A stretch of DNA of 64,000 nt. It comes from Capitella teleta (Eukaryota > Annelida > Polychaeta > Capitellidae). The notes beneath the pieces were generated by a model, which had not been told where the DNA came from, ran no database searches, and was given only the letters and a program-made list of their open reading frames with translations. The position numbers and the translations under genes were made by a program. The stretch lies in the NCBI GenBank assembly GCA_000328365.1, contig KB294813.1, forward strand, positions 212,754 to 276,753. The letters run 5' to 3'. Every line of letters starts with the position of its first letter. Positions within the stretch are counted from its first letter, which is position 1. Positions 13,201-24,274 of the stretch are shown here, one piece after another.

Positions 13201-14549
13201 ATGGTGTGCAAATGCGGAAGCGGTAAGTAAATAGAATTTTACTTCAACAGAGAACGGTCAATGCTATATTCTATAGTTATTATTTTATCTCTGCAATTAT
13301 AATCACGTGGGTTCCAGATGAAGACCACCTAACTGTATCGTTTGTTTATAATTTTATATTTCATGGGAAAATTGCGAGAAAATATATGGCAAGAATATAA
13401 TAATGTTTACGCTATCGTCCTTACGACGACTGAATACTATTCGGCAATTAAAGGGAGGGAGAACTGGTTAAAATTTGACTTTGAGTCGTTATTTGATGCA
13501 CCAAAAATGATTCCTATGCCTGACCCACACAAGGAATATCATCGCTAACGATTTCGCGGGCGATATATTGCTAACTAGGCGTGACGTCAGCAGCTGTGAT
13601 GAAACACCGAGTTCCCCATCTGTTACAATGGGCCTCGTCATATCAGCGTGTCCTGCGACTAAACCCTTGGATATTTTTTTATTTTCTTTTCGGAAATAGA
13701 TAGAATAATCATTTTGCCACCAGTCAGGCGCGAAAAAAAAATATTTTTCGCTATTTTTCTTATTTTAACAAGCGATTTTCTAGGACACCTACCATGTTTC
13801 TCATCCTGAAACAGTAAAAAGGTCAGCCAGAGTGCACCACGCATGCGCTTTCGTTTCGTAAACAACAAAGATGTCCTTTTATGGCGAAGATGCTCTGCTC
13901 TGATTGGCTGAAATCGATAGCTTCANNNNNNNNNNNNNNNNNNNNNNNNNNNNNNNNNNNNNNNNNNNNNNNNNNGTGCATCAAATAACGACTCAAAGTC
14001 AATTTTTAACCAGTTCTCCCTCCCTTTAAGACTAAGGAATGGTAGCTACAGTAGATACTGCCTTGCTCATTCAGTGATCTTTGACCAATATGCTGGTGCA
14101 ATCCTTTTAGTTCTACATTTTATATACTAAATCATTTTAACTGACCAGAGTAATGGAAAAGGTGGTCGAGTGGTACCATGCTCACCTCAAATCTCCAGAT
14201 AGAGGCAAATAACTGAATGGCTTCGAGGGGTGCAATGGTTTCATGACATTTGACCTTATGACTCCGTAATCTGCACCCTCTCTGATTTCAAGATCACTTT
14301 GAAGATCGCTTTAATCGCAGGTTGCAAATGCGGCCCCAACACTCCTGAGGCTGGGAGCTGCCCGTGTGGCCCCCATTGCGCATGCTCAGAGGCTGCTTCC
14401 AAGCCATGCGGAAGTATGTACAGCTGCACTTTATTATTTTCATCTTTGATGTAAACACGTTTATTTTTTTCAAGACGCCAACTGCAAGTGTGTCGACTGC
14501 AAATGTCCGGCAGGAACCTGCGCTGACAGATGCAAGAAGAGCTCATGAA
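13201..14549 (+). CDS. Metallothionein, 62 residues, three exons
   Basis: Exons are 13201-13222, 14321-14411 and 14475-14549, all joined in phase 1 at GTAAGT...CAG and GTATGT...AAG. The spliced product starts MVCKCGSGCKCGPN and ends PAGTCADRCKKSS. It has 15 cysteines in 62 residues, mostly as CxC pairs (CKC, CPC, CAC, CKC, CKC), with no aromatic residues. Known for the family: metallothioneins bind Zn, Cd and Cu through cysteine thiolate clusters in the cytosol and buffer metals. The two-intron layout near the cluster boundaries is also typical. AATAAA lies at 14597-14602, about 48 bp after the stop. A TATA-like AATAAAAGG near 13122-13130 precedes a leader of roughly 50 nt. The exon 1 coding part is only 22 nt. 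Intron 1 carries a MITE and an assembly gap, so its length is uncertain. Confidence 0.88.
13449..14029. mobile_element. MITE-like inverted-repeat element in metallothionein intron 1
   Basis: Inverted arms of about 50 bp occupy 13449-13502 and 13976-14029. The left arm begins TTAAAGGGAGGGAGAACTGG and the right arm is its near-perfect reverse complement. Both ends finish in TTAA, which could be a target-site duplication of piggyBac type or simply part of the terminal repeat. No transposase frame is present, so it is non-autonomous. The right arm starts directly at the N gap, so the repeat may extend further. It is a DNA-transposon derivative by structure; the superfamily is unresolved. Confidence 0.65.
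13926..13975. other. Assembly gap of 50 N
   Basis: Fifty N bases lie inside the inverted-repeat element, immediately left of its right arm. Hairpin-prone inverted arms commonly break assembly, so the true gap length is unknown. Confidence 0.99.
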
Positions 14550-14596
14550 GAACATCTCGTAATTTCAAATTGCTTTAAAAACACTATGTGATTGCC

Positions 14597-14602
14597 AATA
14601 AA
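14597..14602 (+). terminator. Poly(A) signal of the metallothionein gene
   Basis: AATAAA about 48 bp after the TGA, followed by a T/GT-rich stretch from about 14620. Confidence 0.7.
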
Positions 14603-16685
14603 TGAATTCTGATGAACTGATGTGTGTCTTTTTTTTTTTTTTTTTTTTTTAAGTGATCAAAAAGTTTTTGTTTTTTGTTTTTCATAGAATGATTGCGTGG
14701 CCAACTCCTTGTTGGCAAATTATATTTCCTTGTTCAATGATATCCTTTCACCACATGAATTAATATCAAAGCAGTGTTTAATAGAGGTCTCAATTGGTGA
14801 CATTGAAAACTGCTGTGATTCGTCAAAATTTGTAGCAGTGCTGTAATTGTTTATAAGCCGACCGATAAGATGGAACAAAAGAAAATGACGAATATTTTCA
14901 AGAAGACATTTATTGTACACAAATATTCCACCAATCATTATGGTCATTAAAAAAAAAAATATTTAGTCGCCGAAAAGATAAAACGACTTTGAGTAACTAC
15001 GCGGAAAAAACTGTCTGAAAAAAAATTACCGATTCATAAAGTCATCGGTTACGTTATGTTTAAGAGCATTAAAAATGGGTTTAAAACTTTATAACTCCTA
15101 CGATTCGGTTACTTATCCTAAGACGTGCACTTGGAGACACAACATACGGTTATAGAATAGTGATTACATGGTTACATGATAAATGACACGCTGTAAATAG
15201 AAAAAAATCACAGTAAAATAACATTTCATAAAGAAAAAGTATTTTTTATATAGTTATGTAATCCCTGAATGAATGTATAAGTGTTATGTAATATGCTTGC
15301 AAGCATCGCGAGACAAATGTGTTTTCTATACAGGGTGTGTCAAAAAATTGCACTCTTTCTATGATTATTGTTATTCAATATTTTACCGGTTAATAATTTA
15401 TTTTTTGTTTTAGTCATCTTTGTGTGCATTTTACAAACCCTTCATTTCTGTGGCAAGAATTTTAGGTTTCTGTTTATGTGTTTGATTAATTGATTGTAAA
15501 TTTTTGTTTCAACTACAATTTTTTTTATCACTATGCTGCCTGATCAAGTATTTCTTATTAACAGTATTATTTTGTATTTTAAATTTTAGACATATTCAAG
15601 GGGATCAACAGAAGTATAAGCTGCCCTAGTGAGAATTCAACACTACAACACTACTGTTAAAATGTTTCATCAAACCCGACTAAAATTTAAAATTTAAATT
15701 TAAAATAAAGTTTCACATATAATTGAAAAAAAAAGTAAGTTTTAAATCAAAATTTAACATGTTTCAATTATTCTCTTCAGTTAACTAGGAGTGGATTGTA
15801 ACAAGAAAATCATAACAATAAGACACTATAACGTTTGCCATTGGAAGCTAAACAAAATAGGACAAGCCCAACAGTTTAGGGCAAATATTTAATAAATCAG
15901 GAAAAAAAAAAAGTATTATTTAAAGCAAAAATTCCGAATTGCATGGACAACGTTAAGCTACAACATGTCTCTAAAGAAATCCACATTGCAGTTCGAATGG
16001 GCTTAGTTATGAGGGCTTATAATTATTTCAATTGATTATTGTTCTATATCATGGCTTGCATCGGTTTCGCTTCGTTTTGTTTTGCTCTTCCGAATTTTCG
16101 GCTCAATGGAATTATCGATAGTCTAGCCATCCATAGCATGATAAATTGCGTCATTGGTAGATTATTTCACCGTTAGAAATTGGTCACACTGGTAATACTA
16201 ATTGTGCTGAGGAGTAGTGATGCACGGCATTACGCCCACGTAAAAAAATATGTGTGATCCTTTTAGCAAAAAGTCTAGGAAAAAAGTTTAAAATTTAGCA
16301 TTACAAATTCATAGATATATATATCTACATTCAGCATGACACCACGAAGCATAGACATCCACACATGTACGGCAGTAAAGCAAGCAGATGGAAGATAAAA
16401 AAATGGGCGATAATTGACGATATTGCTCCAATCCGCCCCATAGGCAATATTAAAAGGATAATCCACTGGCCCAAACTAGTTCTCCACTCCTTGCAAGATT
16501 TCTTTCCCGTTCAAATTAATATCCAATCTCTTTCGATTATCCAGTTTCTGTGTAAGAGTTCTTTTTTGTGTGGTCTTTTTTTTTTTCTCGTTGCACAAAT
16601 GATCGCGTAATCCGAAAACACTCCTAAATCATAATGGAGATCGTCAATGTGGAGAGACAGCCAATCCATTTCGAGTGCTGGTGCT
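14603..16685. other. AT-rich intergenic stretch
   Basis: No coding signal is visible. A T-run occupies about 14630-14650. At about 15333 there is CAGGGTGTGTCAAAAAA preceded by TA, resembling the end of a Tc1/mariner-like element, but a matching opposite end was not found. The part next to 16685 probably includes the 3' untranslated region of the M6-like gene. Confidence 0.4.
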
Positions 16686-19600
16686 TCAGGCGGAATTGAC
16701 TTCGTCGGTGTGCGGTTGATACTTGGAGTCCCTGGCTGTTCTTAGCTGAATGTAGTTCGCAGTTGTGCAAACGATGAACAAGACCTGAAAAAGTGTGGGA
16801 ATGTATCCACTGAACTATATAATCGACATGTTGCCCAAATTTAAATATTCCAATATAAATAGTGAACTTTACTTACCAGCAAAACAATCACTAACACTGC
16901 TGCAATGATGGAAATGCTGTAACACACCATTATGTCATCTCTCACCTGTAGAACAAATAAAGTGAATGAATAATATGCTCACTGTGCCATGCCAATATAG
17001 CAAGAGGTACTCACAAAAACACGCTCGTAGAAGTCTTCCAACGTAGCGCCACACATCTCATTGCGGACACTGGACAGTCCGTAGTTCCAGAGATCGACGC
17101 AGGCCGCCTTGTCAGTCGTGTGGAGGATGTGGAACAGGACGATGTAGATGACCGGAAGGGCCAGTACGATCGCCACAAGGGTCCAAGCGAACACGAGGAA
17201 AATCAAGAGCACCAGTACCTGCAATCAACATTCCATAACACTTCATTCACAACCAGATTGATAACTAACAATGATGTTGAGAGCTCTGGCGCATGTGTTC
17301 TTATTGGCGGTGCTAAAGACGCCGCTACTGGTTGGCGGCGAAGACAGAGCAGCGACGACCAGGAATAGCGTCACTAGGAACACCATGCCGAACAGCACAC
17401 CAAGGCACAGAGCGTTCGACATTGGCACTCTGCAAGTCAAAAAGAGAACTTGTACTTTCCAATTCATTTTTCTTTCCGTTTACAATAATTGCGCGTTGAA
17501 TAATTCAAGAACATACATGTTGTCGTTGTCGAGGACTTCCCTGGTCCTCTTCAGGGCGACCATCAGGGCCCCCGCGCATGTGCTGACCATGGCGATGATG
17601 AAGACGAAGCACAGCAGAGACCCGCATGGCACATTGGCCAGACATTTGCAGCATTTGGCGCAGCAACCGTCATCTGAATAAGATACAATCAAGAATTCGA
17701 GATAAGAATGGGTGTCAGTGCAGTCAGCCAAGGGCTTTTGTTGGGGTGGGGCTTTTTCTTGTTGGCCTTTCCGTCTCATCGGACGCTGATTGAATTTCTT
17801 GCAGCGGGGCTAACAAACGAATCCTCGATTGCGCTGTGAAGTGGCGGCTGGCTACCTATAACAGTTGTATTGTGATCATGAATACAATCAACCCTTCGAA
17901 ATAATATCGCGAGGTAGATGATCTGAGGTATAATCATTCCTTGTAGTAGTGTAGGTTAACAGGTGAGGCCAGCAATATCATGTTGCACGGGCTAACACAG
18001 CATAATTATAAGCCTCTTCAAAGGCACAGATAACAGACATAGCTTTTATGTCATAAAATTAAGCCCGGAGTTACCCGATGCCCGGCTAGCTCAGTCGGTA
18101 GAGCATGAGACTCTTAATCTCAGGGTCGTGGGTTCGAGCCCCACGTTGGGCGATACCTTTTGTGATATCTAAATATATATATATTTTTTTTTTATATTTT
18201 TTTTTTTATATAATTTTTTGATTATCTCCTTTCATTATTTAAAGCAGCGCGTATTACAGTTTATTTCTTTTGGATTTGTGAAAATGATTTACGAAAGAAA
18301 TATGCTAATAACGCACTTGAAATGCTAAACTATATGCGAGACCGAGCAATAGGCACACGCATTCACTAAATGTTATGACTTAACACGTGTAGATCCGCAA
18401 TGTTCCAATAATTACTGCTCTTTCCATTTTAAATGCTCATTGACATTAATTCACCAATCATTAAACACTACAAGCGCATCATCATGCACGAAGGCGCCGT
18501 TGAAACGACGCCATTTTGAAAATGCGTTGCAGCAGATGCGGTGCAAGTGGATCTCGCGAGATGATTCCTTTAACCAAACCAAGTGTCCCCACCCTGAGCA
18601 TGAGCTCCGAAAAGGGCGCGAAAAATCAATATTTGGCCAGAAGGTCATCTGTTTGGGGTCACATGGAGGTGTAAGGTCGCGTAGAGCGAGGAGAGGAGCT
18701 ATATGGCAGACATATTGATTATTCGCATCCTTTGTCAATGCGCACGCATTCTTTTGTGTTTGTTTTTGATAGATCGCATGGAAACAAAATGGTGGATATC
18801 ACTACTTTGCATTAATATGAATACATTTCCAAGCCCGACTGTGACACTGCAGATACAAGCCAGAGTCAATTACATTTAATGCGATTTAGAATTTATTAAT
18901 GTCGGTGTATAAATAATATATGCATTCATGCATTCTTTTTACCCAGTTATGACTGCGCAATATTCTTACGTAGGCTCACACTGATTGTAATGGGACAGGG
19001 AGCCTTATTATTCCAAAACGAAGCGGGAGGGAGCATGTATTATTCAAGGCAAAGCTCGCCAGCCATGTTGTTGGGTCGTAAAAGAAGTGCCAGTCTGCTC
19101 AAAGAGCAACATAAAGGAAGAGAGGGAGAACGAGAGACAGCCGAAGCCGCGTTATCGATTTTGTTCTTTGGCTCAGGCGTAGATACTGCCATCTTTAAAT
19201 TTTCATCGGAATCCAAGACGGAACGCTAAGATGCAATTATGGTTGACGGTTAATCTCATCTTGCCTTCAATAAGAAATGAAGGTGGCAGGAAAGGAGAAG
19301 CTCTACGACGCTTGTTTATGGCTCGGGAAGCGTGGAGGGGAATAAGGAAGAGGGGAGCTGATGAAATGAACAGTCTGCAAGGGGGCATATGAGGTCTAGG
19401 GCGAAAATTGGGTTGACCAAAGAGGGTTCCACTTTCAAGGATTGAAGGCTGAAAAGATTACTTTGGATTGAAGCCGAGAGTGGAAATATCCATGTAACAA
19501 AATTCAACTGTAATCAACTGTGGCTTATGGTGACCCCTACAGTGAACATTTGCTGGCTCAGTAAGCACAGTAACGATAACACAAGGCAGTTAGTTGCTTG

Positions 19601-21455
19601 TACAAGCTATTATTGGGAACCCCATGAGAAAATCCCATGTTTATATTGCCAATGATTGGGATTCCGCCGAGAACACATTGCCTGATCACAGCTATTGAGC
19701 TAATCTGTCTGCAGGGGAAGCTCAATGTGCTTTTATGATGCGTGCATAGGGAAACAAACCCCCTTTTAAGGGTTATTTAGGTAATCACCCTGGGTTCATT
19801 GGGGACTACTAAGCTCCCTTGTGCTATGCATACACACATGGAAGGCAAAGCACGCAGCTCTGTATGTAGCAAACGTACGTGGATGTTGTATACATATGTA
19901 CATTGTTTATACAATGCGAGATCCATCGCACAGAAAATGGTCTGTGGCGTGCATATCAGAATATTCTAGGCACATTGGACAGATGGGAGCCTCAAGAATG
20001 CTCAGATTCAGAATACATGCGGTCAATTGATACTCTTGTCAACAGAGGGCCCGATAAATTGAATGAGGCCACCTTATGTAGTATATACTATATACCCACC
20101 TTCCTCAACAAAATTCATGAATTATTTCAGTATCTACACCGGATGTAATTTCTTCCAAACATCCTATCTATTTCTGATGTCATTTATATTAAACGCCGAT
20201 CTCGATCGTGTTCATACTCATTCAATGTGCAAGAAGATATCGCGAATGCAGGAAATAAAATAAATAATGAAAACATGAATCGTAGGGATTATATACATGC
20301 ATGACACTTATGACTGCATTGCCAATTGGACGATGAAATGGGTTCGGTTTTCATAATCAATCTTTCTGTATACCGTTTATAATGAAGGATGATAGATGGC
20401 GCTGTCACAGCTGTAGATAGTAGATACTTCATCTTGGGAGAAATAGAAATAGCTGATCAAAACAAGAAGCAGAGGATAATCCGTCTCTGTTTGAGTGAGA
20501 GGCAATTTTGGCGGCTTCATTAATATTATAAGTGTTATCCCTATAGCCAGAAGTAGCAACGCATATTAAACCGATTAAACCCAAGAGACGTGAGCAGTAA
20601 TGCAGATCCTTGTCATACCAGATCCTATTGCAGAGAACTCAATAAGCCTGCATGGTCAGTTCCACAGCCAACAATCAAGCATCGAAACTCGGGTGCGTGG
20701 TATTGATCCAGCCCCTCGTAAATACAACTGGCTCCTTTTCCTGCTCATTGCGCAGTGTTTATGCCACACGAAGCAACTCTATTAACACACTCCGCCAATG
20801 TTTGATTATACTGTTACATCATGAGTCAATTACCTGGTAGTATATATAGACATTGTTAAGTTGATTTGATTTTATGCAAAAATACTAATAAAACATGAAG
20901 TTTTTGTTGCATTTCCATGACCAAAATGTTCTGTATACGGCTATTTAATTCAGTTCATGCTCGAAACTTCTGCATGAGAACTGCGTGAAATGTCGCCTAC
21001 TTTGAGTGCTTCATCAGTCAGCCGACATCGATTGAATAATCGACAGATCACCGAACCATAAACGAGATCAAAAGAAAATTAGGGGAAAAACACCGCACGC
21101 AATAAAGAGATCCGGAATTCATGCACAAAATTAGCAAATAGCTTTGCGTTACAACACAGAGTAATGTATAATACCATGCACTCTTATTACGTCTCATCAA
21201 CAACAACATTGTCAATAATATAAACACACCTTGAGTGCTGGAAGTCTTGCAAGACTTTTTCACAACCGCGACATCCTCTGCATGCGTCTCCTCGAGTTCT
21301 TCGCCTTTCTCATCCACCTTCTCGTCATGCATTACATCATCCCTGCTACCAACAGCCGAAAGAGGAACTTTCTCTTCATCCGCCAAGGGAGCCTTCTCGT
21401 CATCCTGACTCAGTTCGTCCTGCTCCTCCGGAAGGTGTTCGTCCTGGTGCGACAT
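16686..21455 (-). CDS. PLP/DM20/M6-family four-TM proteolipid protein, 304 residues
   Basis: Exons (read leftwards) are 21455-21230, 17673-17517, 17429-17270, 17218-17015, 16945-16877 and 16784-16686. Phases close exactly to 304 codons plus TGA. Residues 1-75 form an acidic soluble tail (DEKAPLADEEKVPLS). Then comes GCCAKCCKCLANVPCGSLL, matching the Cys-rich start and first TM of M6 proteins (CC..CL..(V/I)P..SL). TM2 is near 131-154. TM3 (VFAWTLVAIVLALPVIYI) is followed by an extracellular loop with paired Cys (ACVDLWNYG...NEMCGATLEDF). TM4 leads into TTANYIQLR and a short tail. Known for the family: neuronal and glial membrane proteins that organise lipid-rich domains, filopodia and trafficking; myelin PLP is the vertebrate relative. 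The long acidic N-terminus is unlike vertebrate M6. The exon 1 start is the only ATG in frame. Intron 1 (3.6 kb) contains an antisense tRNA-Lys. Confidence 0.85.
18080..18152 (+). tRNA. tRNA-Lys (anticodon CTT)
   Basis: A 73-nt cloverleaf: acceptor GCCCGGC pairs with GTTGGGC, the A-box is TAGCTCAGTCGG, the anticodon arm TGAGA-CTCTTAA-TCTCA carries CTT at 18113-18115, and the T-arm is GTGGGTTCGAGCCCCAC with an intact B-box. No intron. A T-rich tract from about 18183 can act as the Pol III terminator. It lies inside intron 1 of the M6-like gene, on the opposite strand. Confidence 0.95.
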
Positions 21456-21930
21456 TTTGCTTCTGTGCCAGTGCCTGGACGAAGCGATTCTTCGGAGCTG
21501 TGTATTGATTGCGCGCGGGAGAACTGGGCGACTAGCTTGCCTGCACCTCGAATAATCGATACGACACTGTCGACTCCGCTGCTCTAATCGCCTAATTTAG
21601 CTCACTGGGCGCTGCGTCTGATCTCTCCCTCTCCCTGCCTCAGTGTCTCTCGGTCTAGCAAACACAAATACTCATGAGCCCATGCAGAGACAAAAGAGCC
21701 AGGTGTTAGGCAATAGCTTCGCCTTGTGAATATTCATGATCGTATAGGCTTGGACAAAGCGGGTGATTAAATATGCATAAGCCGCGCGTGCGTGCGGAGT
21801 CTTTTGATGAATGCAAGCATTGATTAAGGATTGATGCGCGTTGCCTATAATAGTTACGAGCACAATATGGCATGGATTGGTACTCCCCTAGTCTACCTGA
21901 CTCTTTCTTTCTTTATTATTTATTTATTTT

Positions 21931-22074
<144 letters not shown>

Positions 22075-22578
22075 TTTTATGCATGCTAACAATATCAATG
22101 TCCGCAATGTGGGTTAATTAATAATGAAATCGAATAGTATGGTGGCTAACACTGAAACAATAAAACCATTGGTCATACAGCCGCAGATATTGGCATCTCA
22201 CTCATAGATGAAGATTAATTCTTCCTTTATCGACACAAAATAACCTTTGAAATCATGAATAAACAAATCGACATGGAGAAATATTATAGTGAGTACACTT
22301 TTGCATCCATATTATGCTCTTTCCGTTGCTGGGCGACGAGAATGAAACAAACTACCTGCAAATTTACAATCTGGTGAGAATTATGACGATTTAAAGAATT
22401 ATTTGAAAAATTATTTATTTCGATCAGTTAATTTATGTTTGCTGAACTATTTTATGCATTTCATGTTTTATGTTTGTGTTCAGGTGTTTCATCTTGTTTT
22501 CACGTGTACGCATCTGAAACTTTTGTTGTAGTTGCGATTTATGCGTTGAAGAAATATAGCTATTATTTAGAATAATAA

Positions 22579-22778
<200 letters not shown>

Positions 22779-24111
22779 ATATTGGCCTAAACTGACCCTT
22801 CGGTTACCCAACAATACGTTCAACCTTTCAATTCAATTCAACGACATCTTCACCTTAAAGGCTAAAAGGAACTCAGCTCGGATTATTTTAAGTAGGATGC
22901 GGGAGATGTGTAAACACAGAAATGACGTCTGGTAGGCGAGGAGGACTAAAACATGGAACTCAAGAGTGAGTGGAATTGACAGCATTATTTTGTTCTGAAT
23001 TTGGATTACGGTGTATATGGAATCTTGATCTTACTTATATAACTTATAATGACTGTTAATGTCAAGAACTGCATCTATCGTTAGCGCCGCATCCAAATGT
23101 GGCTTTCATATTGCGTTATGTTTCCATGGTGACGGCATCTTAATTGTCATTGTATCAATGGGTTTGTGAGGGTGCAATGTGTGGTGTATACTAATAGCCA
23201 CGTCCTGTACGTCCTATAATTATTTCACGCGTAAATACTTCTGCATGTGGATATTGCATTGCTCAATGGAAGCTAATGACCACATAGTCAATGATTTAAG
23301 CATGTTTATGCCATTACGAACGTCGAAACACGAGTATAATGTACGGCAGGAGAATGCAAGACGAGGATAGCATGTCTTAGCTAGCGACCGCCACGTCCTA
23401 TGAGCACCACAAAATTGTCTGATGCATACAAACACCGAATTACTCTTCATGTTGAAGGTGATAAAGCAAAAGGAGTTGACCAGCAGCAAACGACAGCGAG
23501 TAATGATGTGTCCGCCGACCTTCATTCGTCCTTCATGGGCAGTCTACGTGCAACAACCTACTCTACCAATGGCGAGTATTTCCAGAGTAATCACGCCGAT
23601 CAAACTGAAACTATGGGGACTTAATCTCTTTCTCTTGGCTGATTTTTATTTCAAGGTTCATTTACCAAGTAGTAGATAGATCGAGATAATTATACACAGA
23701 CTAGAGCATCGAAAGTCATGCATGTCTTCTTATTTTGAAGTGAACGAAACCACTCGAGCATGTTTCGTTTCTTTGGGCGGTGCTATAAATAAAATGGGAG
23801 TCATATTAATCAGTGAGATTAGGCCTACCTTCAGAATATCATTCTGATCATCATTGAACGCTTACAAACAGTAAAATTTTAAGCAATTCAAGCCATGCTT
23901 CTTAGAATAATTAAAATTGAACTTAAAATTCCATTAAATTTCATTTCCACATCAAAACAAAAAGGAAATATGTGATTAAACTACCACTTTTCACAACACA
24001 ACATTGTTCATCAATGAAAGATAGTATTATCAATCAGCACATTAAGGTGAAAGGCCAAAGGTGTATAATAACGACGCCTCATGTTAAATGGTCCTTGAGC
24101 GTCTCTCACAG

Positions 24112-24149
24112 TTACTCCCATTCAGCATCGATCAGCATGGAATCCTCAG
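24112..24149 (+). CDS. Candidate upstream exon of the stalk/pseudokinase receptor
   Basis: A 38-nt segment with acceptor CTCTCACAG before it and donor CAG|GTAGGA after it ends in phase 1. It therefore joins the stalk exon at 24275 in frame and adds YSHSASISMESS. The peptide is Ser-rich like the stalk. It needs a phase-2 exon before it, which was not found, and a shorter exon beginning after ATTCAG at 24124 is also possible. Treat as tentative. Confidence 0.3.
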
Positions 24150-24274
24150 GTAGGAATTTTGATCATGGAAACATTCTACGACCTGAATAAAAATTTCTTT
24201 TTACCCGCATATTATGCAGTAAACATCATAATTTATACGTGATATACGTATATTTATACGTGATTTCGTTTCAG

